Shown here: positions 33,529-34,241 of the stretch, piece after piece | Position numbering within the stretch: position 1 is the stretch's first letter | Layout: each line of letters begins with the position of its first letter | Assembly: GCA_015272465.1 (NCBI GenBank) | Contig: JACYLR010000078.1 | Span: 1-34,241, forward strand | DNA length: 34,241 bases | From: Gloeomargaritaceae cyanobacterium C42_A2020_066 | GTDB lineage: Bacteria; Cyanobacteriota; Cyanobacteriia; Gloeomargaritales; Gloeomargaritaceae | Direction: 5' to 3' | Position numbers and translations under genes: made by a program | The notes under the pieces: model-generated | Told to the model about the DNA's origin: nothing | The model's input: the letters and a program-made list of their open reading frames with translations, nothing else | Database searches by the model: none

Positions 33529-34241
33529 CTAGTAGTTGAGACGGAAACGGCGGACAAAGAAGTCTGCGAGAATGTTCAGGACAAGTGTCATCAGGAATAA
33601 TGTAAATCCTGCTGCAAAAATTGTTTTGAAGGCAAGTGAACCGGAAGGCGCATCCCCTAACACAACCTGAACAATAAATGCCGTAATAGTCATCACCGAA
33701 TCAAGAGGATTAAAGGTCAGAGTTGGGCTTTGTCCAGCCGCCAAGGCGACAATCATCGTCTCCCCTACAGCGCGGGATACTGCCAGGATGAAAGAGGAAA
33801 CGATCCCCGATAAGGCTGAAGGTAAAAGAACACCCCAAATAGTCTCGTACTTCGTTGCACCTAGGGCATAAGAACCTTCTCGCAACAACTGAGGAACTGC
33901 GTAGAGGGCATCTTCACTCAGGGAGGCAACTAAGGGCAGAATGGCGATTCCCATGACCAAGCCAGCACTTAGTGCATTGAGGCCAGAGATCTCGGGAAAA
34001 ATTGTGGCTTGCAGTAGAGGTGTAACAAATATGAGTGCAAAGAATCCATAGACAACGGTTGGAACCCCTGCAAGGATTTCCAGGATTGGCTTCAGAACAC
34101 TCCGAACCTTGGGTGGAGCAAACTCACTCAGGTAGATAGCAGCCAAGAGACCTAGTGGAATGGCAACAAACATTGCTATTACACTGGTCAAAAGGGTACC
34201 CATGATGATGACAATAATCCCAAATTGGGCGTCAGCAAATA
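33529..34241 (-). CDS. pstC: Phosphate ABC transporter permease PstC, 5' end outside the window
   Basis: The frame is open to the right edge (residues [17 protein letters not shown] continue beyond the first internal Met), so the gene is partial: about 237 of about 300 residues are seen. Features: [95 protein letters not shown], the PstC signature. It sits 22 bp before pstA on the same strand. The upstream pstS would lie outside the window. Confidence 0.95.
   Translation of the reverse strand, partial: FADAQFGIIVIIMGTLLTSVIAMFVAIPLGLLAAIYLSEFAPPKVRSVLKPILEILAGVPTVVYGFFALIFVTPLLQATIFPEISGLNALSAGLVMGIAILPLVASLSEDALYAVPQLLREGSYALGATKYETIWGVLLPSALSGIVSSFILAVSRAVGETMIVALAAGQSPTLTFNPLDSVMTITAFIVQVVLGDAPSGSLAFKTIFAAGFTLFLMTLVLNILADFFVRRFRLNY

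Overview
This window is chromosomal DNA from a cyanobacterium. Diagnostic genes are psbB (CP47), psbT, psbN and psbH in the classical cyanobacterial/plastid arrangement, a class II Calvin-cycle type fructose-bisphosphate aldolase, a BciB-type 8-vinyl reductase for chlorophyll synthesis, an NhaS3-like antiporter, a Ycf38-like ABC permease and several cyanobacterial families of unknown function (DUF2808, DUF1802). I cannot name the genus. The usual cyanobacterial octamer HIP1 (GCGATCGC) was not seen. A different palindrome, GGCCGGCC, occurs at about 49 places (about 55 counting overlapping copies), far above chance.

Layout, left to right. (1) 1-5.2 kb: fbaA and a secreted TPR protein on the minus strand, tRNA-Arg(ACG), then moaC, a DUF2808 protein and a divergent ClC-family protein on the plus strand. 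(2) 5.2-7.7 kb: small envelope-type genes, including a convergent gene pair that overlaps by 121 bp, a DUF3011 protein and an orphan ABC-2 permease. (3) 7.7-10.6 kb: a compact three-gene minus-strand operon with a DUF2092 (LolA-like) periplasmic protein followed by two tandemly duplicated, Gly-rich secreted proteins. One paralogue carries about 19 GNxNx pentapeptides and the other a 78/84-bp tandem repeat. This is the least understood and most system-like unit here. (4) 10.7-16.9 kb: a cell-wall cluster read as amidase (AMIN), murI, glmM-like mutase and glmS, the first three joined by ATGA overlaps. (5) 17-20.9 kb: nhaS3-like antiporter, a nitrilase-family amidase, a small unknown protein, and DUF1802 convergent with and overlapping a TerB-like gene. 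(6) 21-25.4 kb: a 1465-residue RTX exoprotein with a phosphoesterase/5'-nucleotidase front half and a Pho-box-like promoter element. (7) 25.7-29.1 kb: a small orphan gene, then pth, tatA, psbH, psbN (opposite strand), psbT and psbB. (8) 29.3-32.4 kb: ycf38-like permease, RNase P RNA (rnpB), a GNAT acetyltransferase and bciB. (9) 32.5-34.2 kb: pstA and the 3' part of pstC, closed by a strong terminator with no pstB behind it.

How the genes fit together: the PG cluster supplies GlcN-6-P and GlcN-1-P (toward UDP-GlcNAc) and D-Glu, and includes a wall hydrolase. The RTX phosphoesterase and the Pst permease would both serve phosphate acquisition if the Pho-box reading is right. The psb block and bciB serve photosystem II and chlorophyll. 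No CRISPR array, insertion sequence, integrase or prophage gene was recognised. No gene-free stretch exceeds 300 bases. The longest, 25409-25675, holds the putative regulatory region described below. Positions 1-119 contain no feature I can support.
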